From: an uncultured Paludibacter sp.
GTDB taxonomy: Bacteria; Bacteroidota; Bacteroidia; Bacteroidales; Paludibacteraceae
DNA length: 64,000 nucleotides
Direction: 5' to 3'
NCBI GenBank assembly: GCA_937927845.1
Contig: CALFXE010000090.1
Coordinates: 33,932 to 97,931 of the forward strand
Numbering within the stretch: the stretch's first letter is position 1; the number at the start of each line of letters is the position of its first letter. Below the pieces are notes generated by a model. It was given only the letters and a program-made list of their open reading frames with translations. It did no database searches and had not been told where the DNA came from. The position numbers and the translations under genes were made by a program. Of this stretch, positions 44,373 to 54,294 are shown one piece after another.

Positions 44373-45266
44373 CTACATCACAACTTTATAATTTACTCCA
44401 TTTACTTTTACGATATAGACATTCCCACTCCGAAGTCTGCTTGAATCGTAATCTGTACTTGTGGTAAATGTTTTAATAAGGGAACCGGTTATAGTATAGA
44501 TTTTCACTTCTGAATTTTCTTTTGCTCCCTTAATCACCATAAGGTCTCCATCAGCAAAAATAATTGGCTGAACTACTTTACCACTTAGATTGCCCGTAGT
44601 AAAATCAATAATATTATCAAACTGATTCCATACAAGAGCTGATTGGTAATCACTTACTGATCCATCAGGTACGACTAAAACACAGGTATTTGTTGGAGTG
44701 TTTTCAAATGTATTCTCATTAATGAGAATCGGTATAGGATTATAGACGGCTAACCTTTCTAAATAAATACAGTTTGCAAATACCCCCTCACCTATACTTG
44801 TAACTGTTTCAGGTAAACTTAGATACTGAAATCCGGTACTTGCAAACGCATTATCTCCTATGCTTGTTAATCCGTATGGTAATGTAATATTCTGTAGATT
44901 ATTACAGTTTTCGAATACTTCTTGACCGATAGTTTCTATGCTGTTAGGGATTGAGATATTAGTAAGATTTTGACATCTTTGAAATAAATTATCTTGTAAC
45001 TCAGTAACACCATCGGGTATATTGATTTCTTCAAGAGCCGTGCAATTGTGAAACACATACATATCAATGTTACTTACAGTTACAGGTAAAACAATCTTCT
45101 CTATATGCTTATTCTCCCTAAAAGTACTATGTGAAATGGTGGTTATTCCATTCGGTGTTGAGTAAAATTCGCCTGCTTTATTTTCAGGATAAGTGTATAT
45201 AATAGTCTTGTCTTTGTTGAATAAAACACCATCTTTCCTACATTTCCCAATTCTTATATCAGGCTC
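44373..45266 (-). pseudogene. 5'-truncated BspA-like leucine-rich-repeat protein with T9SS sorting domain
   Basis: From ATG 45062 a 229-residue frame encodes LRR_5 repeats (EINIPDGVTELQDNLFQRC, NISIPNSIETIGQEVFENC, NITLPYGLTSIGDNAFAST) and a C-terminal T9SS-type domain (IYTITGSLIKTF, SGNVYIVKVNG). The same frame is open further upstream and still encodes repeat-like sequence (CRKDGVLFNKDKTIIYTYPE, then EFYSTPNGITTISHSTF). It begins directly after the TGA stop of the next gene at 45267, with no ATG, GTG or TTG and no signal peptide. The N-terminus has been lost and the remainder fused, in frame, behind the neighbour's stop. Confidence 0.8.
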
Positions 45267-46520
45267 TCATTTACTTTCAAGTTGTTTTTGTATCTTTTTA
45301 ATAGCAGTCTCTATAGGTTTTTCCGGCTCGATTACGTTTAATGTTCCCCAAAAATCAGGATCCGAAAAGCCTTCAGCAGTTTCGCTGATAATTACATTGG
45401 ATTTCAATCGCTCTTTGTACTTAATTGCCTTACTGCCATTTTCAGATGTCCTGTCGGTAACAGCCATTTCAACAGTAGCATAATAAGTTGAATTGAAGAG
45501 TTTTTTCTTCCAGTTGATTTTCATTCCTAACTCAATGCGACTATATGCATAATACCATTTTCCGTCTTTTTCTACATAATCGACTCTATAATCTGCTTGA
45601 ACAGGTGTAACTTTTGCATTTAGGGGCTTCTTTTTAATAAACAATTTCATTGCTTCTTCTGTGTTTTTTAAATTCAGGCTAAAAACTGCTGATTTCAAAG
45701 CTACACTATTTGCATCTATATAAAGTCTGCCGTTAAACAACGCCTCATCTCTTGTCGGGTTGTGCTCAAATTTGATTACATATATCAATTTATCATCCAT
45801 CCATTCGTATTTATCGAATGTAAAGGTAAACTTACCAAACATGTTTTCAGTAAGCACAATTTCAGGATATTTAATAATATCAAGATAAATATTGTTATAC
45901 GGACCACCCATCAGCTTAAAAACTAAAGTATCGAGTTTTGTATAATCGACTTGTTTTCTTGCTTTATAGAGTTTCGCCGCATCATCTTTAAGTGAGTAAT
46001 AACCGGTTTTATGAATATCTACAACTGCTTCTGAAAGAGAAACATAGTTACGTGCTTTACGAATAGATTCGCGATAAAAGGCTGTCATATACATCTCTTG
46101 TGTCGGATAATTTATCGCAATCTTATCAAACATTGTTTTTACAACCTGATCTGCATCAATCAGAATAACATCTATCTGAGGCAGTTGGATTGCCGATTGT
46201 TCAAGAGCTATATTACCATTTAAAGAAATTAGATTATCAACACTAACCACATAATTTTTATATCCAATATATTTTACAACAACATTAACATTTTCCAAAG
46301 TTTTAGAGACTTTCAAAAGATATTCACCTTCTGAATTGGATACTGTGGCAATATTATGCCCTATAACCAAGATATTACAGTAAGGCAAAGCGGCACGGGT
46401 AGAACGATCTGTGATTCGTCCTTTCAATTCGATGTATTCCTTATTTTCATTTTGTGTCGAAACATTGAATACAAATAATGAAATAATCAGGATAATTAAT
46501 CCTGTTTTAGAGGGTTTCAT
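45267..46520 (-). CDS. Carboxypeptidase-regulatory-like-domain protein
   Basis: 417 residues from MKPSKTGLIILIISLFVFNV at 46520; the ATG 33 bp upstream gives a polar extension before the signal peptide. Residues about 30-110 form a carboxypeptidase-regulatory-like domain (LKGRITDRSTRAALPYCNIL, ATVSNSEGEYLLKV). The remainder resembles the first half of the larger DUF5686-type proteins (AFYRESIRKARNYVSLSEAV, VDYVEKDGKWYYAYSRIEL) but without their C-terminal barrel. Probably periplasmic or surface exposed. It is followed without a gap by an LRR gene remnant. Confidence 0.75.
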   Translation of the reverse strand: MKPSKTGLIILIISLFVFNVSTQNENKEYIELKGRITDRSTRAALPYCNILVIGHNIATVSNSEGEYLLKVSKTLENVNVVVKYIGYKNYVVSVDNLISLNGNIALEQSAIQLPQIDVILIDADQVVKTMFDKIAINYPTQEMYMTAFYRESIRKARNYVSLSEAVVDIHKTGYYSLKDDAAKLYKARKQVDYTKLDTLVFKLMGGPYNNIYLDIIKYPEIVLTENMFGKFTFTFDKYEWMDDKLIYVIKFEHNPTRDEALFNGRLYIDANSVALKSAVFSLNLKNTEEAMKLFIKKKPLNAKVTPVQADYRVDYVEKDGKWYYAYSRIELGMKINWKKKLFNSTYYATVEMAVTDRTSENGSKAIKYKERLKSNVIISETAEGFSDPDFWGTLNVIEPEKPIETAIKKIQKQLESK

Positions 46521-46702
46521 GTCATTAGTTTTTGTTTTTAAAGGACTCAGCAAATATCGTTATTTTTTGTTGAATAATTGTGCAATTACTTAGTTTATAT
46601 GTTAAACTTTATATATAAGAACACTCACAGTTGAAACAATACAATTATTTCTATTGAAAATATTGTATATTTGCAGTCTCAATCTTCAAAATATTGAATA
46701 TC

Positions 46703-46903
46703 ATGTTAAATTTTATTACACTTTGGGCTTTAGGAACAGGAGAGATTATTTTAATTGCCCTTGTTGTTTTACTTCTTTTCGGAGGTAAGAAAATTCCTGA
46801 ATTAATGCGTGGTCTCGGTAAGGGAGTTAGCCAATTTAAAAAAGGAGTTAAAGACGTCGACGATGAAATAAACTCCACATTGGATGATATGAAAGGCAAA
46901 TAA
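46703..46903 (+). CDS. tatA: Sec-independent translocase TatA
   Basis: 66 residues from MLNFITLWALGTGEIILIAL at 46703; the TTG at 46694 is an upstream alternative. One transmembrane helix is followed by FGGKKIPELMRGLGKGVSQF, the amphipathic helix, and an acidic tail. It forms the pore of the twin-arginine system. tatC starts 5 bp after its stop. TATATTTG at 46666-46673 is a likely -7 box, with no clear -33. Confidence 0.95.
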   Translation: MLNFITLWALGTGEIILIALVVLLLFGGKKIPELMRGLGKGVSQFKKGVKDVDDEINSTLDDMKGK

Positions 46904-46908
46904 GTCTT

Positions 46909-47742
46909 ATGTCGAAAAAAACGGATGCAACAGAAAAAGTTTTATCGTTTTGGGAACATTTAGAAGTATTACGCTGGGTTATATTTCGCGTTCTTATTGC
47001 GATAGTTTTTTTTGTAGTTTTAATTTTCAGCTCTAAAGATTTTGTTTTCAATGAAATAATTTTTGCTCCCGTAAATTCCGATTTCTGGTTTTATAGAGCA
47101 CTTTGTTCTTTAGGCGAAATGTTAAATTTTCCTGATTTATGTCCGGAGTCTTTTAATATTCATTTGATAAATATCAATCTTGCCGGACAATTTCTTGCTC
47201 ATCTGGGTGCATCTTTCAGTCTGTCGTTAATCCTGATTGTGCCATATATCTTATTTGAGATTTGGCATTTTGTAAAACCCGCCCTATATCATAATGAAAA
47301 AACTCACGTAGGGTATGTTTTTCTTTCCTCATCTATATTGTTTTATTTGGGTGTAGCTTTAAGTTATTTCGTTATCTTTCCTCTGACAGTACGTTTTCTG
47401 GGGACATACGAAGTGTCTTCTTTAGTACCAAATCAAATATCTGTACAGTCATATTTGGGTGCATTGTACATTCTGACTTTCAGTCTCGGTGTTATGTTCG
47501 AAATGCCTGTGTTGGCTTATTTGCTTTCTAAAATCGGACTGATTAACAAGCAAATGCTGAAAAAAGTAAGATCCTTTGCTTTTGTTATTTTACTGATACT
47601 TTCTGCTTTGGTAACTCCTACTACCGATCCGTTTACCATGATGGTCGTAGCTTTACCCTTATATCTATTATACGAATTGAGTATTTTAGTCAGCAAAAAG
47701 AAGAAAGTTGAAATCGAAGAAGAGGTAGAAGAAGAAAATTAA
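46909..47742 (+). CDS. tatC: Sec-independent translocase TatC
   Basis: 277 residues with six hydrophobic segments. TatC recognises twin-arginine signal peptides in the inner membrane. It starts FWEHLEVLRWVIFRVLIAIV, with conserved PYILFEIWHFVKPALYHNE and FEMPVLAYLLSKIG. The loop between helices 1 and 2 is long. A minimal tatA-tatC pair without tatB is usual in this phylum. It ends with an acidic tail, and the convergent endonuclease gene ends 12 bp further on. Confidence 0.95.
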   Translation: MSKKTDATEKVLSFWEHLEVLRWVIFRVLIAIVFFVVLIFSSKDFVFNEIIFAPVNSDFWFYRALCSLGEMLNFPDLCPESFNIHLININLAGQFLAHLGASFSLSLILIVPYILFEIWHFVKPALYHNEKTHVGYVFLSSSILFYLGVALSYFVIFPLTVRFLGTYEVSSLVPNQISVQSYLGALYILTFSLGVMFEMPVLAYLLSKIGLINKQMLKKVRSFAFVILLILSALVTPTTDPFTMMVVALPLYLLYELSILVSKKKKVEIEEEVEEEN

Positions 47743-47753
47743 GAAGATCCATA

Positions 47754-50588
47754 TTACTTCATAACCTTTATTGAGAAGATATTGTCTTGGTTTCTAATCG
47801 ATAATATATATAAATCAGATCTTAGATTTGAAATCTCAACATTATGTTGTGATGCTTTCTGATGCCTTAATAAAATTCCTGTTGTGGTATATAAACTAAT
47901 CTCCTCATCGCCATTTAATCCCATGATTATAATGCTGTTGCCTTTGTGAATTAGTTTTATATTATCTTTATTTGAGGAAGATAGAGAATTGCTAATTTGA
48001 GTTGTAATTTTAACCCTTTCCGATGATGGGGATACGCTATTTCCAAGTACTGATTTAACTGTATAATAATAATCTGTATTTGGAGATAAAGATTCAATAA
48101 GTTTCTCGTTCCCAGTAACCGGATGATCTTGTAAAATATAATCAACAGATTGATTGCCATATTTAATTACAAAGTCATCCAAAGCTATATTGCCCGATGC
48201 TTTATGTGTATAAACTATTCTGATGCTTTTATAATTATCTTCTGATGTAAAACTATAAGTAATAGTGGTTTTTGATGTATTCAGATAACCAATACTGTCA
48301 ATTTCAATCCATTGCCCATTATCATTTCCTTCTACCTTGAAATAAGAACCTGCAGCAGCAGATGCAAACCTGTACATATAACTGAATTGTGTTATCACTG
48401 ATGGATATTCTTTTGTTTGCACGTATTCACCTGTATTAGCAAGCTGAAGTGATGGGGTAGCAATACCTGAACTCGTAGCTGTTGTGTATCTACCACTCGC
48501 CGTACCTGTCCATCCTTCAGGTAGTGGTTTGCCATTTGATCCTATATTATCAAATCCTTCATTAATGATAACCTCCTCTTCATCAGAAACTTGAAAAACA
48601 TCTATCAAATAATCATTGGTGTATAAATCCGGCTCCCAATTAGCTTTAAAACTTGTGTCTGTTATATTATCAGCATCATTAACTTCAGGTGCATTAAGAC
48701 CTGTCGTAGTAAATTGCAAAGTGTTAACCGATTTGTATGTCTTATCCGGCTTTACCATATCGACATAATAAGTATAAGTCGATTCAGGATTTAACCCTTC
48801 TACAATAAAATACGGTTTGTTTTGTGACGAAACCGAATTTAAAACAGGCGGCTGTATTTCCGGATATGCTATCGCATGACTGCCAAGCAAATCAAAATAG
48901 TCGATAGAATAAACATCCCACTGATTTTCATCATATTGCACCGAAGGATGTGTAACCGTTGATTTTCTTTTAAGTGTTTTATTCTCACCCCACATCAAAG
49001 ATGAACCTACATCTTTATACCCAATTATATCTATCATTATACCATTGTGATACAAAGCAATAGCATCGTTTCCATTAAAACTCATTACAGAATCATTAAC
49101 TGCATCAGCCTGAGTTTTTAAAACATTTCTGCTGTCGTTCATTGCAATTAAATATGTCTTATTGTTTGCTAATGAACCGCTTAAACTATATGGTACTTTA
49201 AAATCACCACTACCATTACTTTGTTTCATCAGCATATAATCAGATAAATCGACTGTCTTTCCTGTGCCATTGTAAATTTCTACAGCTTTATTGTAACCCG
49301 ACCCTTCCACATATGACGAAAATAGCAAATTTCCTGCTGATGAAGCTCCTTGATATACTGTTAACTTATAATCTGTAGCTCGTGTATCGGCTATCCAACT
49401 CAATTTTGCACCGACCGGAGTTGGTTCTTCTGCATCTAAAACCATAAAATCTTTACTGGCATGACCTTTAAGAATAATCTTGACAGGCTTCGTCAATCCT
49501 CCTCCCTGAATTACCAAAGTATCTTTGAAACTACCTGAAATAACAGGTTTGAAGGCAATATTAATATTTAATCCTGTTGTAATTTCGGTTTTATTTATAG
49601 ATAAAGTTCTGAGGAAGAACTTTTGATTATTTAAGCTTAAAGACAGATTTACATTGGAATTAATATTTGCACCTTGAACAAATACTTGTTGCAATATAGA
49701 ATCTCCATTCATAATCACCCCACAATCAATAGTACTCCCATTTTTAGGTGACACAAGGAAAGGCTCTGTTTCAACAGGAAAAGGGAAAGTATTAACAGTG
49801 TCATTACCCCAGATATAACTTACCAATTCAGGATAATCAATGAAAGGATTTCTATTTCCCTGAATTTTAAAGACTTCCTCCTGACGTAATATCTCTTTTA
49901 TACTAACAGGATCTTGCTCATGCCATTGTTTTAATAATTCTATAGCCCATGGTTTCCATACAGGATATGTATTTTTATTTAGCATTGGCGAATTCCAATA
50001 TGGTGCTAAATCTTGATAAGCTGTTACGACATAAAAATACGATCTTGCAAAATCACCTTTAAATTCATCGGCAGGTTCAAATACATTTCCTGAGTATCCT
50101 GGATATGTAGCAGCACCAACCTTACTGACACCGTTATCAGACGTTGTTCTGCCGGTAACTACACCAAGCGGATTATTACTTTTAGATATATTTATCGAAC
50201 CATCAGATGGATAAAGATGATACAAATCTTTATAAGCCATCCATTCGCCTCCGCCCCACCAACTTTTAGGAAAAGAGTGTTCTATGTGCATGCCCGACAC
50301 ACTTTTGAATTCATCAAAATATCGTGTAATCGATGAATACATATCTACAACAGAACCATCTTCGCGCCTGTCGCATTTATAAAACCCTTCCCATATATAG
50401 CCCTCGCCGCTTCCATAACGCAATACTCGTTCAGGCACAGCTATTTGATGAAGTGCAGTTTTAAGCTCGTCCTTTTTCTTGTTTTGTGCATTATAGTAAT
50501 ATCCGGCAGGTATTTGTGCCGACAACAATCCTGTGACTAAGAAAAAGTACAAGCACAGGACAATGAATTTCAATCCGTTTTTTATCAT
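47754..50588 (-). CDS. Secreted endonuclease I-family nuclease, multidomain, T9SS cargo
   Basis: 944 residues. A signal peptide (FIVLCLYFFLVTGLLSA) precedes an EndA/endonuclease I domain (about 28-260) with catalytic motif HIEHSFPKSWW (101-111) and DLYHLYPSDGSIN. Then come a beta-sandwich region, a lamin-tail-like part (YNGTGKTVDLSDYMLM), a fibronectin-III-like part (PEVNDADNITDTSFKANWEP), a jelly-roll-like part and a T9SS sorting domain (LYTTTGILLRHQ to FSIKVMK). It should digest extracellular DNA, or RNA, for nutrient or biofilm purposes. A second nuclease gene lies 8 bp upstream. Confidence 0.9.
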   Translation of the reverse strand: MIKNGLKFIVLCLYFFLVTGLLSAQIPAGYYYNAQNKKKDELKTALHQIAVPERVLRYGSGEGYIWEGFYKCDRREDGSVVDMYSSITRYFDEFKSVSGMHIEHSFPKSWWGGGEWMAYKDLYHLYPSDGSINISKSNNPLGVVTGRTTSDNGVSKVGAATYPGYSGNVFEPADEFKGDFARSYFYVVTAYQDLAPYWNSPMLNKNTYPVWKPWAIELLKQWHEQDPVSIKEILRQEEVFKIQGNRNPFIDYPELVSYIWGNDTVNTFPFPVETEPFLVSPKNGSTIDCGVIMNGDSILQQVFVQGANINSNVNLSLSLNNQKFFLRTLSINKTEITTGLNINIAFKPVISGSFKDTLVIQGGGLTKPVKIILKGHASKDFMVLDAEEPTPVGAKLSWIADTRATDYKLTVYQGASSAGNLLFSSYVEGSGYNKAVEIYNGTGKTVDLSDYMLMKQSNGSGDFKVPYSLSGSLANNKTYLIAMNDSRNVLKTQADAVNDSVMSFNGNDAIALYHNGIMIDIIGYKDVGSSLMWGENKTLKRKSTVTHPSVQYDENQWDVYSIDYFDLLGSHAIAYPEIQPPVLNSVSSQNKPYFIVEGLNPESTYTYYVDMVKPDKTYKSVNTLQFTTTGLNAPEVNDADNITDTSFKANWEPDLYTNDYLIDVFQVSDEEEVIINEGFDNIGSNGKPLPEGWTGTASGRYTTATSSGIATPSLQLANTGEYVQTKEYPSVITQFSYMYRFASAAAGSYFKVEGNDNGQWIEIDSIGYLNTSKTTITYSFTSEDNYKSIRIVYTHKASGNIALDDFVIKYGNQSVDYILQDHPVTGNEKLIESLSPNTDYYYTVKSVLGNSVSPSSERVKITTQISNSLSSSNKDNIKLIHKGNSIIIMGLNGDEEISLYTTTGILLRHQKASQHNVEISNLRSDLYILSIRNQDNIFSIKVMK

Positions 50589-50596
50589 TTACCATC

Positions 50597-51652
50597 TTAA
50601 TGAATGATAAACTTTCGGATAGCTTTGATTTGGTTAGAATTGAATTTTATAAAATATAATCCACTTGATATATTGGATACGGAAATCTCGCTATAAGGCT
50701 CAACGATACCTGCTTTTATTTGCTGTCCATTTATGTTTATGATAGAATATGACAAATCATAATTATCTATATTTAATTTTATCATCTTATATTCAGCATC
50801 AAAGTTAAAGAAAATTGCGTAATCCGGAAAATCTATAGCAGAACTAATATCCCATGGTGTATCTATTTTTGTTCCCCAGATATATTCAACTAATTCAGGA
50901 TGATCGATAAATGGATTTCTGTTTTTTTGATGAACATAAATAGCATTATTTCTATCAATTTCTTTCTGAGATACAGGGTCTTGTCTATGCCATTTTAGAA
51001 ATAAATTCTGACTCCAGGAAGAAAGTGCCGGATATATAGTGCCATTAAATGATTCTCCGCCTATGGTTGTCATAATATCTTCATATCTTGTTGCAAAATA
51101 GAAATAAGTTCGAGCAAAATCACCTTTATATTCATCATCCGGCTCAAATACAGTTCCTGAATAACCTGAAAACGTAGAACTCCCTAATCGCCCTTTTCCC
51201 ATAGATAATGTTGTACCATTGCTACATTCGCCAAACGGGTAGTTACTCCTCTGTCCATTTACTCTACCATCAGTAGGGTATATATGAAATGCATCGCTCT
51301 TCATAGGTGCTCTTTCATTAAACCAACTTTGAGGTATTGAATGTTCCCTATTGTAACAATCACACACATTTTTGTAATTACCACATTTCTTCTGTCCGAA
51401 AGTCCATATACAATTAGAGTACATATCCCAAATCTTCCCATCGGATCTTCTGTCACTTGTTTCGTATATTGTGTAAAGATAATCATATCCATTATCTTTG
51501 TATCCACTTGAAATTACTGAATGTAAGGAGGTCTTCAGTTGTGCTGTTGATTTTCCTAATGCCTTATCATAATATCCACTTGGAATCTGAGTATAACAAA
51601 CAAAGATTAAAGTTTGTATAAAAAACAAGAATGTTAATAAAGAAGTCCTCAT
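50597..51652 (-). CDS. Secreted endonuclease I-family nuclease, short form, T9SS cargo
   Basis: 351 residues. A signal peptide, then an endonuclease I domain with CYNREHSIPQSWF (REHSIPQSW 102-110), DAFHIYPTDGRVNGQRSNYP and several cysteines absent from the neighbour (KKCGNYKNVCDCYN, about 89-101). The C-terminal 65 residues look like a T9SS sorting domain (SYSIININGQQIKAGI to IKAIRKFIIH). It is first of a tandem pair with the 944-residue nuclease. The shared RNPFIDHPELVEYIWG block shows common origin, with later domain gain or loss. Confidence 0.9.
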   Translation of the reverse strand: MRTSLLTFLFFIQTLIFVCYTQIPSGYYDKALGKSTAQLKTSLHSVISSGYKDNGYDYLYTIYETSDRRSDGKIWDMYSNCIWTFGQKKCGNYKNVCDCYNREHSIPQSWFNERAPMKSDAFHIYPTDGRVNGQRSNYPFGECSNGTTLSMGKGRLGSSTFSGYSGTVFEPDDEYKGDFARTYFYFATRYEDIMTTIGGESFNGTIYPALSSWSQNLFLKWHRQDPVSQKEIDRNNAIYVHQKNRNPFIDHPELVEYIWGTKIDTPWDISSAIDFPDYAIFFNFDAEYKMIKLNIDNYDLSYSIININGQQIKAGIVEPYSEISVSNISSGLYFIKFNSNQIKAIRKFIIH

Positions 51653-51877
51653 ATAACTTATGGTTATGTTGTTTTTATATAGAGAAAAAGTTTACGAATT
51701 TAATACATTTTCTTTTTATATTTATACGATTTATGGTTTTATAGATATTAAAGTCAACATTTAGTAGGGTGTAATTGTTCTATATACGAAATCAAATAAT
51801 TTTATCACTTCGTAATATGATAATTTTTCACTATTTTTGCACACTATTATTCAAATCAAATCAATAAAAATAAGTAT
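51653..51877. other. Divergent gap between nuclease pair and fba
   Basis: AT-rich and non-coding. TATTTTTG at 51832-51839 is a good -7 box for fba with no exact -33 TTG (TTC at 51809-51811). No hairpin or repeat stands out, and no clear promoter for the nuclease genes was recognised. Confidence 0.5.
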
Positions 51878-52870
51878 ATGTTAAGTTACAAAGAACTTGG
51901 TTTAGTTAACACCAAAGAATTATTTAAAAAAGCAATTGAAGGTGGATATGCAATTCCTGCATTTAACTTCAACAACATGGAACAGTTGCAAGCAATTATT
52001 TCTGCTTGTGTTGAGACAAGATCTCCTGTTATTCTTCAAGTATCCAGCGGAGCGCGTAAATATGCAAATCAAACTCTTTTGCGTTATATGGCTCAGGGAG
52101 CAGTTGAATATGCTAAAGAATTAGGTTATAATATTCCTATCGCATTGCACTTAGACCATGGCGATACTTTCGAATTATGTAAAGATTGTATCGATTCAGG
52201 TTTCTCTTCAGTAATGATTGATGGTTCGCATCATCCTTATGAAGATAATATTGCATTGACTAAGAAAGTTGTAGAATATGCCCACTCAAAAGGAGTGACT
52301 GTAGAAGGAGAACTTGGAGTTTTGGCAGGTATCGAAGATGATGTTGTTGCAGAACACCATACATACACTCGTCCTGAAGAAGTTGTTGACTTCGTTACTC
52401 GTACAGGTGTTGACTCACTTGCTATTTCTATCGGTACATCACACGGTGCAAACAAATTTACACCTGACCAATGTACTCGTGATGAGAATGGTATTTTAAT
52501 TCCACCTCCATTACGTTTTGATATTTTGGAAGAAATTGAAAAACAAATTCCGGGTTTCCCAATTGTATTGCATGGTGCATCTTCAGTTCCACAAGAATAT
52601 GTTGCAACAATCAACAATAATGGTGGTGCATTGAAAGATTCAATCGGTATTCCTGAAGATCAATTACGTAAAGCTGCAGCATCAGCGGTATGTAAAGTAA
52701 ATATCGACTCAGACGGTCGTTTAGCAATGACTGCTGCTGTTCGTGAAGTATTCGCTAAGAATCCTGCTGAATTCGACCCACGTAAGTATTTAGGTCCGGC
52801 TCGCGAAGAATTGAAAAAACTTTATATGCACAAAACTAAAAATGTATTAGGAAGCGCAGGTAAAGCATAA
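51878..52870 (+). CDS. fba: Fructose-bisphosphate aldolase, class II
   Basis: 330 residues. A zinc-dependent aldolase of glycolysis and gluconeogenesis splitting fructose-1,6-bisphosphate. Features are the start NTKELFKKAIEGGYAIPAFN, zinc/catalytic region ALHLDHGDTFELCKDCID, SVMIDGSHHPYEDN, the second metal site VEGELGVLAG, and PIVLHGASSVPQEY. Codon use looks optimised (many GCA, CGT and GGT codons), as expected of a highly expressed gene. A strong terminator follows. Confidence 0.97.
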   Translation: MLSYKELGLVNTKELFKKAIEGGYAIPAFNFNNMEQLQAIISACVETRSPVILQVSSGARKYANQTLLRYMAQGAVEYAKELGYNIPIALHLDHGDTFELCKDCIDSGFSSVMIDGSHHPYEDNIALTKKVVEYAHSKGVTVEGELGVLAGIEDDVVAEHHTYTRPEEVVDFVTRTGVDSLAISIGTSHGANKFTPDQCTRDENGILIPPPLRFDILEEIEKQIPGFPIVLHGASSVPQEYVATINNNGGALKDSIGIPEDQLRKAAASAVCKVNIDSDGRLAMTAAVREVFAKNPAEFDPRKYLGPAREELKKLYMHKTKNVLGSAGKA

Positions 52871-52895
52871 TTGTATAATATTATATTACTGAACA

Positions 52896-52928
52896 AAAAA
52901 GAGGCATCAAAAGTGCCTCTTTTTTTTA
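52896..52928 (+). terminator. Rho-independent terminator after fba
   Basis: AAAAAGAGGCA / TGCCTCTTTTT stem with loop TCAAAAG and an eight-T run at 52920-52927. The A-run on the left makes it bidirectional, so it may also serve the convergent dehydrogenase gene ending at 52981. Confidence 0.92.
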
Positions 52929-52980
52929 GTGGGGTAATTAGGAGCTGACAAATTATAAATAGTAAAAATAGTAAATAGTT

Positions 52981-54294
52981 TTACAGTTTAAAAATTCGTT
53001 CGTTACCATCCGGTTCAAACATGTTACGCAAATCAACAATTAGCTTGGCATGTTTTCCAATAAAGCTTGCATCATATACTGCATGATTGGTAGTAATTAC
53101 GACCACATCAGCTTGCTCTAAATTTTTAGCAGTTAACTCTACAGATTGATACTTATGACCATCGTGGGTAGTAATTTGTGGTATATGAGGGTCGTTGTAG
53201 GAAACAATCCCTCCTTTTGCTGCTACAATATCCATTATTTCCAATGCAGGTGACTCACGCTCATCATTAATATTTGGCTTATAGGCAACACCCAGGAAAA
53301 TCACATTACTCCCACTTACTGGTTTTTCTTGCTTATTTAATGCAGTTCCGATTTTAATATACATGTAATGTGGCATACGCATATTGATATGTCCGGCATT
53401 ATGAATCATGCTTAAATCAAAATTAAATTTCTTAGCAATATATTCTAAATAAAATGGATCTAACGGGATACAATGTCCACCTATGCCTGGTCCCGGATAA
53501 AACCCTTGAAATCCGAAAGGCTTGGTTTTGGCAGCTTCAATTACTTCCCAAATATTAATATCCATCTTACCGGCAAGGAGAGCCAATTCATTTATTAAGC
53601 TGATATTTATTAAACGATATGTATTTTCAAGTATCTTAACCATTTCAGCAACACGGGGTGAACTTACCAAATGGAGATTTTGGATCGATTTCTTATACAA
53701 CATCTCACCGATTTTGAGACCATCCTCATTCATTGCTCCCATCACCTTAGGAGTGTTTTTGGTCTTGTAGGTTACGTTACCCGGATCAATTCTTTCAGGA
53801 GAGTAAGCCAACCAAAAGTCGTCACCATGCTTTAAGCCCGATTCTGCCTCAATGATTGGGAGCATAAATTCTTCCGTAGTAGTAGGATAGGTAGTGCTTT
53901 CTAAACTTATGAAAGTACCGCTCTTCATGTTCTGACCAATGGATATGCAGGCACTTTCGATATAACTCATATCAGGCTTTTTGAAAATATCTAAAGGTGT
54001 AGGAACGCAGATAATAAGAGCATCACATTCCGCAATACGTGAAAAGTCTGTTGTTGCTTCAAATAATTTGTTTTTTAGCACAGCTTGCAGTTCTTCTTCG
54101 GTAATATCACCAATGTAATTTTCACCTCGGTTTAATTTTTCTGCCTTTGCGGTGCTTTTTTCGAAACCAAGGACATTAACTCCTGCTGCAGCAAAAGTTA
54201 CAGCTAAAGGTAAACCCACATAACCTAATCCGATTACTCCAACAAGTTCTTTGTTGTCTGATATTTTTGCTATTAATTTTTCTTTATGGTTCAT
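52981..54294 (-). CDS. Nucleotide sugar dehydrogenase (UDP-HexNAc 6-dehydrogenase type)
   Basis: 437 residues. An NAD-dependent four-electron oxidation of a UDP-sugar to the uronic acid for capsule or O-antigen. It has the N-terminal Rossmann motif GLGYVGLP (22-29), CVPTPLDIFKKPDMSYIESA, the central helical NTYRLINISLINELALL, and catalytic Cys in GPGIGGHCIPLDPFYL (near residue 270). It resembles WbpA/TviB-type UDP-GlcNAc dehydrogenases rather than UDP-glucose dehydrogenase. It stands at one edge of the scarred region, with a glycosyltransferase at the other, suggesting a former or extended polysaccharide cluster. Confidence 0.9.
   Translation of the reverse strand: MNHKEKLIAKISDNKELVGVIGLGYVGLPLAVTFAAAGVNVLGFEKSTAKAEKLNRGENYIGDITEEELQAVLKNKLFEATTDFSRIAECDALIICVPTPLDIFKKPDMSYIESACISIGQNMKSGTFISLESTTYPTTTEEFMLPIIEAESGLKHGDDFWLAYSPERIDPGNVTYKTKNTPKVMGAMNEDGLKIGEMLYKKSIQNLHLVSSPRVAEMVKILENTYRLINISLINELALLAGKMDINIWEVIEAAKTKPFGFQGFYPGPGIGGHCIPLDPFYLEYIAKKFNFDLSMIHNAGHINMRMPHYMYIKIGTALNKQEKPVSGSNVIFLGVAYKPNINDERESPALEIMDIVAAKGGIVSYNDPHIPQITTHDGHKYQSVELTAKNLEQADVVVITTNHAVYDASFIGKHAKLIVDLRNMFEPDGNERIFKL

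Noticed and set aside
52237..52617. 126-codon minus-strand frame inside fba
   Set aside because: A shadow frame created by the biased codon use of the highly expressed aldolase gene.
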